Shown here one piece after another: positions 42,313-51,488 of a DNA stretch of 64,000 nucleotides. The notes beneath the pieces are model-generated. The model had not been told where the DNA came from. It saw only the letters and a program-made list of their open reading frames with translations, and did not search any database. The DNA is from Mesobacillus subterraneus. GTDB lineage: Bacteria > Bacillota > Bacilli > Bacillales > Cytobacillaceae. Both the position numbers and the translations under genes were made by a program. Where the stretch lies: assembly GCF_023715485.1 (NCBI RefSeq), contig NZ_JAMBOF010000006.1, positions 240,704 to 304,703 of the forward strand, written 5' to 3'. How positions within the stretch are numbered: the stretch's first letter is position 1; every line of letters starts with the position of its first letter.

Positions 42313-42468
42313 ATGTTATGGACCATTGCAGCCATACTGCTGGTTCTTTGGGTTCTTGGGCTGGTCTTTGAAATTGCAGGGGGCATTATTCACATCCTCC
42401 TGGTAATCGGCCTGATTTTGATTGCATACAATGCCATTAAAGGAAGAACCTCAGGCACAAGACATTAA
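42313..42468 (+). CDS. lmo0937-family small membrane protein
   Basis: A 51-residue protein with two hydrophobic segments: MLWTIAAILLVLWVLGLVFE, a GGIIH turn, and ILLVIGLILIAYNAIKG, ending in a short basic tail. This is the pattern of the lmo0937 family of small membrane proteins, of unknown function. AAAGGGGATG provides the ribosome site. A consensus sigma-B-type promoter and a perfect terminator flank it, so it is an independent stress-induced unit. Confidence 0.82.
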   Translation: MLWTIAAILLVLWVLGLVFEIAGGIIHILLVIGLILIAYNAIKGRTSGTRH

Positions 42469-42474
42469 TAAGTG

Positions 42475-42501
42475 GGCAGCGGCTATTGCCGCTGCCTTTT
42501 T
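42475..42501 (+). terminator. Rho-independent terminator
   Basis: GGCAGCGGC-tatt-GCCGCTGCC plus a T run, six bases after the small gene. Confidence 0.92.
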
Positions 42502-42597
42502 CCGTGAAAAAAATAAAAAAGCCATTTTCTTTATTTTCTGATCTCACTCATAATAAAATAGTATACAAACTGGTGTAGGGAGCGTGGAAGTCCAATA

Positions 42598-43227
42598 ATG
42601 AATTTTAAAAAAATAACTAATACTTTATCGGGGCGGACGCCCACAATTCTTGGCCATGAGCAATTCATGAAATTCGCGGTGCTTCTCCCGCTGGTGGAAA
42701 TTGAAAATGAAGTACATATTTTATTTGAAGTACGTGCACTGACGTTAAGAAGGCAGCCAGGAGAAGTTTGTTTCCCTGGTGGCAAAATTGAAAAAGGGGA
42801 AGATCCACAAAAAGCTGCGATCAGGGAAACCTCGGAGGAGCTCGGCATCAAGGAAAGCGATATAACTGATGTCTTCCCATTGGATTTCATGGTGTCTGCA
42901 TTCGGTACGATCATTTACCCATTTGCTGGAAAGATTACAGATACGGAAAAAATCGCCCCAAATGTAGCTGAAGTAGGTGAGGTATTTATGGTACCCCTAT
43001 CGTTTTTTAAAAAGAATCAGCCCGATAGCTACAAAATTAATTTCCAGGTTGAACCCGAAGATGGATTTCCATTCGACTTAATTATTGGCGGGGAAAATTA
43101 TAACTGGCAAACAAGGACAATGCATGAATATTTTTATCGTCACAATGAAAAGGTGATATGGGGCCTGACAGCAAGAGTCCTGACCCATTTTATTGAATTG
43201 TTGGATAATCATAAGCAAAATGAGTAG
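42598..43227 (+). CDS. Nudix hydrolase, CoA pyrophosphatase type
   Basis: A 209-residue Nudix enzyme. The Nudix box is complete (GGKIEKGEDPQKAAIRETSEELGI), and the preceding LRRQPGEVCFPGG is the UPF0035 signature of CoA diphosphatases such as NudL and YeaB. The enzyme would split CoA or oxidised CoA to phosphopantetheine and 3',5'-ADP. Its ribosome site is weak (GGAAG). It is a single gene with AT-rich DNA on both sides. Confidence 0.88.
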   Translation: MNFKKITNTLSGRTPTILGHEQFMKFAVLLPLVEIENEVHILFEVRALTLRRQPGEVCFPGGKIEKGEDPQKAAIRETSEELGIKESDITDVFPLDFMVSAFGTIIYPFAGKITDTEKIAPNVAEVGEVFMVPLSFFKKNQPDSYKINFQVEPEDGFPFDLIIGGENYNWQTRTMHEYFYRHNEKVIWGLTARVLTHFIELLDNHKQNE

Positions 43228-43667
43228 GAGCGCAAAATTGTCTGCGGTCCTATCTTTCTTTTTACAAGGCATCAATCAAAAGCTAGTCTTTCAATACCGA
43301 AGAATTACCCGCTTTTTTATATTGACTGTTTACGTATAGATTCGAACCAAACTTCTATTCCATATATCTAGTGGCTTCTAATACCGATTATTGCTTTTGA
43401 TCGGGAAAGCAGCATAGTTTTCAAATAGAGCTTAACTATTTAACCATTATTTTAAAAAAATTGTTTTTAGTATTTGCCTTAGCCTCTCTGACTCACACTC
43501 GATACTACATCCAATTCTTTTCCATTTCTCCACTAGAAAAACTTCAAAAAATATTATTCTACAAACACATTTTCAACGATCCGGATAGGAGTGCCAAATC
43601 TACTATTTCTTTGCAATACCTGAAATTTCTAGGATTAAAGGTTGCTTATGGTAGATTTATTATTTAT
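43228..43667 (+). other. AT-rich intergenic region before the dpp operon
   Basis: No gene is supported in about 440 bp. A 75-residue open frame (43461-43688) lacks a ribosome site and family features. The region probably holds the dpp promoter; a weak CodY-like sequence (TATTTTAAAAAAATT, about 43448-43462) may add to the better one at 43668. Confidence 0.5.
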
Positions 43668-43682
43668 AATTTTAAGATAATT
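43668..43682. promoter_or_regulatory. Candidate CodY box before dppA
   Basis: AATTTTAAGATAATT matches the CodY consensus AATTTTCWGAAAATT at 13 of 15 positions and ends 25 bp before the dppA start. The B. subtilis dpp operon is a known CodY target. Confidence 0.5.
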
Positions 43683-43707
43683 ATTTAAAGAAAGTTGGGC
43701 AAAAAAA

Positions 43708-44532
43708 ATGAAATTGTACATATCAGTGGACATGGAGGGAATCACTGGCCTGGTAGATCATACCCAAGTGGATTCGTCTAAGCATAACTATGAACGTGGT
43801 CGGCGGATCATGACACAGGAAGCCAACCATGTAATCAAAGCTGCTTTTGAAAAGGGCTGTGAAGAAGTCATTGTGAATGACAGTCACTCTAAGATGAACA
43901 ACTTGCTTATTGAAGAATTGCATCCAGAGACGCAGCTGATCACAGGAGACGTCAAACCTTTTTCGATGGTTCAGGGTCTTGATGATAGTTTTGCCGGTGC
44001 CATTTTTGTCGGCTACCACGCAAGGGCTTCGATGAAGGGTGTGATGTCGCATTCAATGATTTACGGAGTTCGGCACATGTACATAAATGATGTTCAAATT
44101 GGTGAATTAGGCTTTAACGCATATGTAGCAGGGCATTACGGAGTACCAGTCATCATGGTAGCAGGTGATGATGGGGCGGCCCGTGAGGCTGAGGCCCTGA
44201 TTCCAAATGTAACAACGGCGGTTGTCAAGGAATCGATTTCCAGATCTGCAGCAAAATCACTGACTCCTGCAAAAGCCGGGGAACTTCTGGCTGCAAAAAC
44301 AGAATTCGCATTAAAAAATAAGGACTTTGTGAAACCGCTTACTCCTCCAGAAAATCCGGTATTGAGAATCGAATTTGCCAACTATGGTCAGGCAGAGTGG
44401 GCAAATCTCATGCCAGGAACCGAAATAGAGGAGGGCACGACAGTTATCCGCTACCAGGCTAAGGATATTCTAGAAGCCTATCAAGCTATGCTTGTCATGA
44501 CCGAACTGGCAATGAGGACTACTTTTTGCTAG
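43708..44532 (+). CDS. dppA: D-aminopeptidase DppA (family M55)
   Basis: DppA is a zinc-dependent, decameric cytoplasmic peptidase releasing N-terminal D-amino acids such as D-Ala from D-Ala-D-Ala. The 274-residue protein shows the family metal ligands: D8 and E10 in SVDMEGI, the His in the NDSHSKMNN region, FVGYHARA and the SHSMIY His. It opens the dppABCDE operon and is 57 bp before dppB, the B. subtilis order. A candidate CodY box precedes it, so expression should rise when nutrients fall. Confidence 0.93.
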   Translation: MKLYISVDMEGITGLVDHTQVDSSKHNYERGRRIMTQEANHVIKAAFEKGCEEVIVNDSHSKMNNLLIEELHPETQLITGDVKPFSMVQGLDDSFAGAIFVGYHARASMKGVMSHSMIYGVRHMYINDVQIGELGFNAYVAGHYGVPVIMVAGDDGAAREAEALIPNVTTAVVKESISRSAAKSLTPAKAGELLAAKTEFALKNKDFVKPLTPPENPVLRIEFANYGQAEWANLMPGTEIEEGTTVIRYQAKDILEAYQAMLVMTELAMRTTFC

Positions 44533-44589
44533 AAGGATCAGCCCTACATCATATGAAAATACAGAAACACATGATAAGGAAGTGAGTTA

Positions 44590-45522
44590 ATGCTCGGATA
44601 TTTAGTCAAAAGGATTGGTTCGATGGCAGTTACATTGCTAGTCATCATCACTCTTACATTTTTCTTGATGCACTCAATTCCCGGATCTCCTTTTAACGAA
44701 GAGCGGGCCACGAGCGAGGCTGTCCAAAAGAACCTGGAATCCTATTATCATCTGGATGAGCCGCTTTACGTACAGTACTTTTTATATCTCAAATCTGTGG
44801 CAACATTCGATTTCGGGCCTTCGATAAAAAAATCATCTCAGACTGTGAATGAAATGCTTGGAAGAGGCTTCCCGGTTTCGTTCGAACTTGGAATGGTCAC
44901 TCTCATCGTGGCAATTTTTTCAGGCATCTTATTAGGAATCATTGCAGCACTGCGCCATAACGGATTCATTGATTATCTTGCAATGACAGTTGCCGTACTA
45001 GGAATATCTGTCCCAAACTTTGTGATGGCCACGCTCCTCATCCAGCAGCTTGCCGTAACATGGGAAATACTGCCTGTAGCAACATGGACAAGTCCAAAGC
45101 ATATGATCCTGCCTACACTGGCACTTGCCACAGGTCCGATGGCTATTATTGCCCGACTGACCAGAGCGAGCATGCTGGAGGTACTTACCCAGGATTACAT
45201 ACGTACAGCTAAAGCTAAAGGATTGTCGCCTGTAAAAATTGTTTTTAAACACGCATTGAAGAATGCTTTACTGCCTGTTGTCACCATTCTTGGTTCACTG
45301 GCTGCCAGCATTTTGACAGGGACATTTGTCATTGAAAAAATCTTCGCAATTCCGGGAATGGGCAAATACTTTGTTGAAAGCATCAACCAGCGTGATTATC
45401 CCGTGATCATGGGGACGACGATTTTTTACAGCACAGTGTTGATCATCATGCTGTTCCTCGTTGACCTCGCATATGGGATTCTTGACCCAAGAATCAAGCT
45501 TCATAAAAAGGAGGGGAAATGA
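44590..45522 (+). CDS. dppB: Dipeptide ABC transporter permease DppB
   Basis: A 310-residue inner-membrane subunit that with DppC forms the translocation pore for dipeptides and murein peptides. Six membrane segments are visible. MLGYLVKRIGSMAVTLLVIITLTFF is the typical first segment, HSIPGSPF the next conserved loop, and EVLTQDYIRTAKAKGLSPVKIVFKHALKNALLP the EAA loop that docks to the ATPase. The stop overlaps the dppC start (ATGA). Confidence 0.94.
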   Translation: MLGYLVKRIGSMAVTLLVIITLTFFLMHSIPGSPFNEERATSEAVQKNLESYYHLDEPLYVQYFLYLKSVATFDFGPSIKKSSQTVNEMLGRGFPVSFELGMVTLIVAIFSGILLGIIAALRHNGFIDYLAMTVAVLGISVPNFVMATLLIQQLAVTWEILPVATWTSPKHMILPTLALATGPMAIIARLTRASMLEVLTQDYIRTAKAKGLSPVKIVFKHALKNALLPVVTILGSLAASILTGTFVIEKIFAIPGMGKYFVESINQRDYPVIMGTTIFYSTVLIIMLFLVDLAYGILDPRIKLHKKEGK

Positions 45523-46475
45523 TGGCTCTGCGCAAACACCAGGAACCACAAACACAATCTTCGATTCCAGACGACTGGTTCGTTCCTATCAAAAAAAACG
45601 AATCAGATGCAGAAGCTGTTGTCAGACCAAGCCTGTCTTATTGGCAGGACGCTTGGAGACGCCTCCTGAAAAACAAGCTGGCAATGATGGGTCTATTCTT
45701 TTTATCGTTTTTGACTTTCATGGCGATTTTTGGTCCTATCATATCGCCTCACACAGTGGATTATCAGGATTTGGTCAACCAAAACCTTTCGCCGTCAAGT
45801 GAACACTGGTTTGGAACCGATGAGCTTGGCCGAGATGTATTTACAAGAACATGGTATGGTGCACGCATTTCTTTATTTGTAGGGATTGCGGCAGCCCTGA
45901 TCGATTTCTTGATCGGCGTCATCTATGGAGGAATTGCCGGCTATAAAGGCGGCAGGACGGACCACTATATGATGAGAGTGATCGAAGTTCTTTATGGTCT
46001 TCCATATTTGCTCGTTGTTATTTTAATCAGCGTAGTCATGGGACCCAGCCTTGCGACGATCATTTTCGCACTTACCATTACCGGATGGATTGGCATGGCC
46101 AGAATTGTCCGCGGGCAGGTCCTGCAAATCAAGAATTATGAATTTGTATTGGCATCTAAAACATTTGGAACTAAAACAGGCCGGATCATCCGTAAGAACC
46201 TACTGCCAAACACAATGGGACCGATTATCGTTCAGATGACTCTTTCTGTGCCATCAGCGATATTTGCCGAAGCGTTCCTGAGCTTCCTCGGGCTGGGTAT
46301 CCAGGCGCCGTTGGCAAGCTGGGGCTCGATGGCAAGCGACGCCTTGCCGGTCATCTTGTCAGGAGATTGGTGGCGGTTATTTTTCCCGGCATTCTTCATC
46401 TCATTAACGATGTTTTCGTTTAACGTTTTAGGTGATGGGCTTCAGGATGCACTCGATCCGAAGCTAAGGAGGTAG
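45519..46475 (+). CDS. dppC: Dipeptide ABC transporter permease DppC
   Basis: A 318-residue permease. After a hydrophilic N-terminus (about 50 residues, matching OppC_N) and one segment it has HWFGTDELGRDVFTRTWYGARISLFVG, the classical OppC/DppC motif, then five membrane segments and the EAA loop GQVLQIKNYEFVLASKTFGTKTGRIIRKNLLPN. Start ATG 45519 behind GGAGGGG overlaps the dppB stop. The gene is followed four bases later by the ATPase. Confidence 0.94.
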   Translation: MMALRKHQEPQTQSSIPDDWFVPIKKNESDAEAVVRPSLSYWQDAWRRLLKNKLAMMGLFFLSFLTFMAIFGPIISPHTVDYQDLVNQNLSPSSEHWFGTDELGRDVFTRTWYGARISLFVGIAAALIDFLIGVIYGGIAGYKGGRTDHYMMRVIEVLYGLPYLLVVILISVVMGPSLATIIFALTITGWIGMARIVRGQVLQIKNYEFVLASKTFGTKTGRIIRKNLLPNTMGPIIVQMTLSVPSAIFAEAFLSFLGLGIQAPLASWGSMASDALPVILSGDWWRLFFPAFFISLTMFSFNVLGDGLQDALDPKLRR

Positions 46476-46479
46476 CCTC

Positions 46480-47475
46480 ATGGATAAAGTACTTGAAGTA
46501 AAAGACCTTCATGTTTCGTTCAAGACATATGGCGGAGAAGTAAAAGCAGTCCGCGGTGTCACATTTGATTTACATAAAGGAGAAACTCTTGCGATTGTAG
46601 GAGAGTCAGGATGCGGCAAAAGCGTCACTTCTCAAAGCATCATGAGATTGATTCCAGAGCCGCCAGGCAAGTTCGACGGCGGAGCGATCATTTATAAAGA
46701 TAATGATTTAACGAAACTGAAGGAATCCGAGATGAGAAAAATTCGCGGGTCTGATATCTCGATGATCTTCCAGGACCCAATGACCTCATTAAATCCAACA
46801 TTGACAATCGGCGACCAGCTTACTGAAGGGATCCTCCAGCATATGAAGCTCTCAAGTGAGCAGGCAAAGAAAGTCGCAATCGACATGCTTGACCTCGTCG
46901 GAATTCCAAGTCCGCATGTACGTCTGAAGCAATACCCTCATCAGTTCAGCGGGGGGATGAGGCAGAGGATTGTCATCGCAATGGCATTGGTCTGCCAGCC
47001 GGAAGTCCTGATTGCGGACGAGCCAACAACCGCACTAGATGTGACAATCCAAGCTCAAATCCTGGAACTCTTCAGGGATATCCAGAAGAAAACTGGTGTT
47101 TCAATCATTTTGATTACACATGACTTGGGTGTTGTTGCCCAGGTGGCAGATCGAATAGCGGTAATGTATGCTGGCAAAATCGTCGAGACTGGGACAAGGC
47201 GGGAGATTTTTTATAACCCTCAGCACCCATATACAAAGGGACTGTTAAACTCAGTGCCGCGCCTGGATGTTGACGGCGCTGACTTGATTCCAATCGGCGG
47301 AACCCCGCCTGATTTATTCTCTCCTCCAGCCGGATGCCCGTTTACTGCCCGCTGCCCATATGCAATGGAGGTTTGTGACAAGATGTATCCTTACAAGACA
47401 AAATTAACAAGCAGCCATGGGGTCGATTGCTGGCTCCAGGATGAGCGCGCACAAAAACTGTTAGCAACGAAATAG
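46480..47475 (+). CDS. dppD: Dipeptide ABC transporter ATP-binding protein DppD
   Basis: A 331-residue ATPase energising DppBC. Walker A is GESGCGKS (41-48), the signature is FSGGMRQR, Walker [13 protein letters not shown], and the switch His is in LITHDLG. The C-terminal oligopeptide/dipeptide extension contains a cysteine cluster ([14 protein letters not shown]) that may bind an Fe-S cluster in this subfamily. It is the OppD-type partner; the OppF-type ATPase appears to be YkfD further downstream. Confidence 0.94.
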   Translation: MDKVLEVKDLHVSFKTYGGEVKAVRGVTFDLHKGETLAIVGESGCGKSVTSQSIMRLIPEPPGKFDGGAIIYKDNDLTKLKESEMRKIRGSDISMIFQDPMTSLNPTLTIGDQLTEGILQHMKLSSEQAKKVAIDMLDLVGIPSPHVRLKQYPHQFSGGMRQRIVIAMALVCQPEVLIADEPTTALDVTIQAQILELFRDIQKKTGVSIILITHDLGVVAQVADRIAVMYAGKIVETGTRREIFYNPQHPYTKGLLNSVPRLDVDGADLIPIGGTPPDLFSPPAGCPFTARCPYAMEVCDKMYPYKTKLTSSHGVDCWLQDERAQKLLATK

Positions 47476-47537
47476 GGTTCAAACAGGCTAATGCCTTTTT
47501 GATATAAAAAGCCAGACCAACATAAGGGGGAAACAGA

Positions 47538-49169
47538 GTGAGAAAATTTTCGACAATGCTGATGGCAGCCATGCTAGTATTTACGCTTGCTGCCTGTACT
47601 GCGAATAACAACGCAGGCAAGGAAACAGACGGAAAAGACAACGGAGATAAAGAAAAGGGAGGCGAAAAAGTCCTTTACCTCAACAACGGCCAGGAGCCAA
47701 CTTCTTTTGATCCGCCAATCGGTTTCGATTCTGCATCATGGAGTGCGTTAAACAACGTAATGGAAGGTCTTACGCGCTTGAACGCTGACCACCAGCCTGA
47801 AGAAGCTACTGCTGAAAAATGGGATGTATCTGAGGATGGCAAAACGTACACATTCCACATCCGTGAAAATGCAAAATGGTCTAATGGTGATGATGTAACA
47901 GCAAACGATTTTGTGTTCGCATGGAAGCGACTCTTGGATCCGGCTACTGGTTCTGCTGCAGCTTTCCTTGGCTATTTCATTGAAGGTGGAGAAGAATTCA
48001 ACAGCGGAAAGGGTTCAGCTGACAATGTGAAAGTAAAAGCAGTTGATGAAAAGACCTTCGAAGTTACCCTTATTAGTCCACAAGCGTATTTCTTGAGTGT
48101 CATTGCTAATCCTGCATTCTTCCCAATCAATGAAAAGGTTGCGAAGGAAAATCCAGAGTGGTTCGGAGAAGCGGAATCTTTTGTTGGAAATGGACCTTTC
48201 AATTTAACGAACTGGGAACATGACACAAAGTTTGTCATGGAAAAGAACGACAAGTATTGGGATGCTAAAAATGTAAAACTTGACCGAGTTGAATGGGCAA
48301 TCGTTGATGATACAAACACTGAGTATCAAATGTTCCAGGCAGGAGACCTTGATGTATCTGATGTACCTTCTGAGCTGGCTGACAAGCTATTCAAAGAAGG
48401 TAAGGTAGAAGTTGAAGACCAGGCCGGCGATTACTTCTATCGTTTCAATGTTACAAAAGAACCTTTCCAGAATGTTAACATCCGTAAGGCATTCGCCCTT
48501 GCAGTTGACCAGCAGAAGATCGTTGACTTTGTAACAAAGAACAAGGAAAAAGCAGCATACGGCTTTGTTTCTCCAGGATTCCAGGATCCATCTGGAAAAG
48601 ACTTCCGTGAAGTCAATGGTGATTTTAACAAGACAAATATTGAAGAAGCAAAAGCGTTGTTGAAAAAGGGTATGGAAGAGGAAGGTTATACTGAGCTTCC
48701 TGAAGTCACTTTAACTTACAGCACAGATGACACTCATAAAAAGATTGCTGAAGCATTGCAGCAAATGTTCAAGGAAAACCTTGGCGTTGAAGTGAAGCTT
48801 GCGAACATGGAATGGAACGTTTTCGCAGAAGAACAGAAAGCTCTGAAGCATCAGCTTTCCCGCAGTTCATTCCTTGCTGATTATGCTGACCCAATCAACT
48901 TCCTTGAAAACTTCCAGACTGGCCACTCCATGAACCGTACTGGTTGGGGCAATCCGAAGTATGATGAGCTGATCAAGCAAGCGAAAAATGAATCCGACGA
49001 AGCTAAGCGTTTCGAAATGATGTACGAAGCAGAAAAGATTCTTTTTGAAGAGGCTCCTATCTTCACTGTACACTTCTACAACCAGGTATATCTTCAGAAC
49101 GAAGCTGTATCTGACGTTGTACGTCATCCAGTCGGCTACCTTGAACTGAAATGGGCAGATAAGAAGTAA
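47538..49169 (+). CDS. dppE: Dipeptide-binding lipoprotein DppE
   Basis: A 543-residue solute-binding protein delivering peptides to DppBC. A GTG start lies seven bases after AAGGGGG. The N-terminus MRKFSTMLMAAMLVFTLAAC has a type II signal with lipobox LAAC, so C20 carries the lipid anchor. An Asn/Gly/Lys-rich linker follows. The SBP_bac_5 signature region AEKWDVSEDGKTYTFHIRENAKWSNGD is clear. Its terminator closes the dpp unit; the ykf genes start from a separate region. Confidence 0.94.
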   Translation: MRKFSTMLMAAMLVFTLAACTANNNAGKETDGKDNGDKEKGGEKVLYLNNGQEPTSFDPPIGFDSASWSALNNVMEGLTRLNADHQPEEATAEKWDVSEDGKTYTFHIRENAKWSNGDDVTANDFVFAWKRLLDPATGSAAAFLGYFIEGGEEFNSGKGSADNVKVKAVDEKTFEVTLISPQAYFLSVIANPAFFPINEKVAKENPEWFGEAESFVGNGPFNLTNWEHDTKFVMEKNDKYWDAKNVKLDRVEWAIVDDTNTEYQMFQAGDLDVSDVPSELADKLFKEGKVEVEDQAGDYFYRFNVTKEPFQNVNIRKAFALAVDQQKIVDFVTKNKEKAAYGFVSPGFQDPSGKDFREVNGDFNKTNIEEAKALLKKGMEEEGYTELPEVTLTYSTDDTHKKIAEALQQMFKENLGVEVKLANMEWNVFAEEQKALKHQLSRSSFLADYADPINFLENFQTGHSMNRTGWGNPKYDELIKQAKNESDEAKRFEMMYEAEKILFEEAPIFTVHFYNQVYLQNEAVSDVVRHPVGYLELKWADKK

Positions 49170-49188
49170 TAATCCTGTTTTTTCTAAG

Positions 49189-49217
49189 AAAGAGGCGTCT
49201 TGGAACGCCTCTTTTTT
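49189..49217 (+). terminator. Rho-independent terminator after dppE
   Basis: AAAGAGGCGT-cttgga-ACGCCTCTTT plus T run. Confidence 0.92.
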
Positions 49218-49435
49218 ACTAATACATATTGCATTTTAGTTTACTAGTATTTATATAAGTCATAAGCAATATCTTTCTGGTTAACGTAAAATATCTGCAA
49301 GAAAACCAGGGGCAACTGCTTTGTGATTCTAATCCTCAGCACTTACTCATAACAACTATATACATACATAAATATGCAAAGATTCACTCTAAACTTAATA
49401 AATTTTGAAAATAAGCGAAAAGGAGTCGATCTGCC

Positions 49436-50356
49436 ATGATGGTAAAGCCTGAACGCCTAAAAAAAGGGGATACAATCGGTGTCATCGCGCCTGCAAGCCC
49501 GCCAAACAAAGAGAATCTTGTCCGCGGCTTAAAATTCATAGAGGAACTAGGACTGAATTATAAGCTTGGGAAATCACTTTATAAAGAATATGGTTATCTA
49601 GCTGGAAAAGATGAAGAGAGATTAGCAGATTTGAATGAAATGTTCCTCGATGATGAGGTTAAAGGAATCATCTGTGCCGGCGGTGGATATGGCACGGCCC
49701 GCATTGCCTCGGGTATCGATTTTGAAGTAATCAAGAATAATCCCAAAATCTTCTGGGGATATAGCGATATTACTTTCCTGCACACAGCAATTCGACAGGA
49801 GACTGGCCTCGTTACTTTCCATGGACCCATGCTCGCTTCTGATATGGGCAAAGAAGATGTAAATCAGGTATCAAAAGATACTTTCCAGCAATTATTTGAA
49901 CCTGCAGATTTACATTATAGTATCGAGATTTCTCTCATTGAAGAGATGGTTCCTGGATCAGCTGGCGGCCCTTTGGTCGGAGGGAATCTTTCACTTCTAT
50001 CCAGTTCAATGGGAACACCATATGAAATTGATACAAAAGGAAAAATTCTGTTGATTGAAGACATCAACGAAGAGCCCCGTGCCGTTGACCGTATGCTTAA
50101 CCAGCTCTACATGGCTGGAAAGCTGCAGGAAGCGTCAGGGATCCTGGTTGGCGATTTCAATAATTGTGTACCGGAAAGGGAGCTTTCCCTATCTCTTGAT
50201 GAAGTGATCGAACACTATATTAAACTCGCAGACAGGCCAACTTTAAAAGGATTTAAAATGGGGCATTGCACACCGCATATCGCAGTTCCGTTTGGGACTG
50301 ATGCACGCATGGATACTAAGATGAAGTCGGTCTTTGTAGAGAGCGGAATCAAGTAG
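49436..50356 (+). CDS. ykfA: Murein peptide LD-carboxypeptidase YkfA (family S66)
   Basis: A 306-residue cytoplasmic serine carboxypeptidase of the LdcA family that trims the terminal D-Ala from imported murein peptides. The nucleophile S110 is in FWGYSDIT; the Glu and His of the S66 triad are in EDINEEP and KMGHCTPH. ATG 49436 lies ten bases after AAAAGGAG. It heads the ykf group, after a 266-bp gap that follows the dppE terminator. Confidence 0.93.
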   Translation: MMVKPERLKKGDTIGVIAPASPPNKENLVRGLKFIEELGLNYKLGKSLYKEYGYLAGKDEERLADLNEMFLDDEVKGIICAGGGYGTARIASGIDFEVIKNNPKIFWGYSDITFLHTAIRQETGLVTFHGPMLASDMGKEDVNQVSKDTFQQLFEPADLHYSIEISLIEEMVPGSAGGPLVGGNLSLLSSSMGTPYEIDTKGKILLIEDINEEPRAVDRMLNQLYMAGKLQEASGILVGDFNNCVPERELSLSLDEVIEHYIKLADRPTLKGFKMGHCTPHIAVPFGTDARMDTKMKSVFVESGIK

Positions 50357-50381
50357 AACTATTTAATTGGGGGATATTGAT

Positions 50382-51488
50382 ATGATCATTGAAAATATCG
50401 AGACATTCCGCACTGCTGTCCCTTTAACAAAGCCATTCAAAACGGCTCTTCGAACGGTCACGCTAGCGGAGGCAATATTCGTTAAAATCACCTGTGACAA
50501 CGGGATTGCCGGATGGGGAGAGGCACCACCTACATTAGTCATTACGGGTGACAGCCTGGCGAGTATTGATGGAGCGATCAATGAAGTCATTAAGCCATTT
50601 TTATTAAAAAAGAATCTCTTAAACTATGAACAAATTTTCCAGGGATTGAAGACAATTCTTGTTGGCAATTCCAGTGCTAAAGCAGCTGTGGATATGGCTC
50701 TTTATGACTGCATTTCGCAAAACTGCGCACTGCCGCTCTATCAATTCCTTGGGGGATACCGAAGCGAAATTGAAACTGATTTTACCGTAAGCGTGAACAG
50801 CCCTGAAGAAATGGGGGCGGATGCTGATGCTTATGTCAATAGAGGCTTCAATGTCCTGAAGGTAAAAGTCGGTATAGGTGACGTGGCTACGGATATTGCA
50901 AGGATTCAGGAAATACGAAGCCGGATTGGCAAAGATGTGAAAATTCGCCTCGATGCCAACCAAGGCTGGAAACCAAAGGACGCAGTCAGGGCAATCAGGA
51001 AAATGGAGGATCTGGGCCTTGATATCGAGCTAGTCGAGCAGCCAGTAAAAGCTGATGATCTTGATGGCCTTAAACAGGTAACCGATTCGGTCGATACGCT
51101 GATCATGGCTGATGAAAGTGTCTTCACGCCCAAGCAGGCCTTTGAAATTATCAGCAGGAGAAGTGCCGACCTGATCAATATAAAATTGATGAAGTCAGGC
51201 GGAATTTACCAGGCTCAGATAATTAATCAAATGGCAGAAACCGCAGGAATCGAATGCATGGTTGGAAGCATGATCGAAACAGGCCTTGGCATCACGGCTG
51301 CTGCCCATTTTGCGGCGAGCAAGAAAAATATCACACGTTTCGATTTCGATGCACCGCTTATGCTGGCCCGGAAAGCGATTTCAGGCGGTATACAGTATAA
51401 TGGAAGAACAATCACACTTCCGGATCGTCCTGGTCTTGGAATAGAGAATGTCCTGTTAGAAGGAGGAATTTCCAATGGAAAGCAATAA
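50382..51488 (+). CDS. ykfB: L-Ala-D/L-Glu epimerase YkfB
   Basis: A 368-residue enolase-superfamily enzyme that epimerises L-Ala-D-Glu to L-Ala-L-Glu, making murein dipeptides digestible. ATG 50382 follows GGGGGAT; a TTG further upstream is not needed. The KxK acid-base motif is in VLKVKVG, metal ligands appear as RLDANQGW, ELVEQPV and MADES, and the second catalytic Lys lies in INIKLMKSGG. It overlaps ykfC by 14 bases. Confidence 0.94.
   Translation: MIIENIETFRTAVPLTKPFKTALRTVTLAEAIFVKITCDNGIAGWGEAPPTLVITGDSLASIDGAINEVIKPFLLKKNLLNYEQIFQGLKTILVGNSSAKAAVDMALYDCISQNCALPLYQFLGGYRSEIETDFTVSVNSPEEMGADADAYVNRGFNVLKVKVGIGDVATDIARIQEIRSRIGKDVKIRLDANQGWKPKDAVRAIRKMEDLGLDIELVEQPVKADDLDGLKQVTDSVDTLIMADESVFTPKQAFEIISRRSADLINIKLMKSGGIYQAQIINQMAETAGIECMVGSMIETGLGITAAAHFAASKKNITRFDFDAPLMLARKAISGGIQYNGRTITLPDRPGLGIENVLLEGGISNGKQ

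Noticed and set aside
43461..43688. 75-residue open frame before dppA
   Set aside because: No ribosome site, AT-driven composition and no recognisable family; it overlaps the candidate CodY box.
49397..49412. CodY-like sequence AAATTTTGAAAATA before ykfA
   Set aside because: The central bases are missing, leaving about 10 of 15 matches, too few to support.
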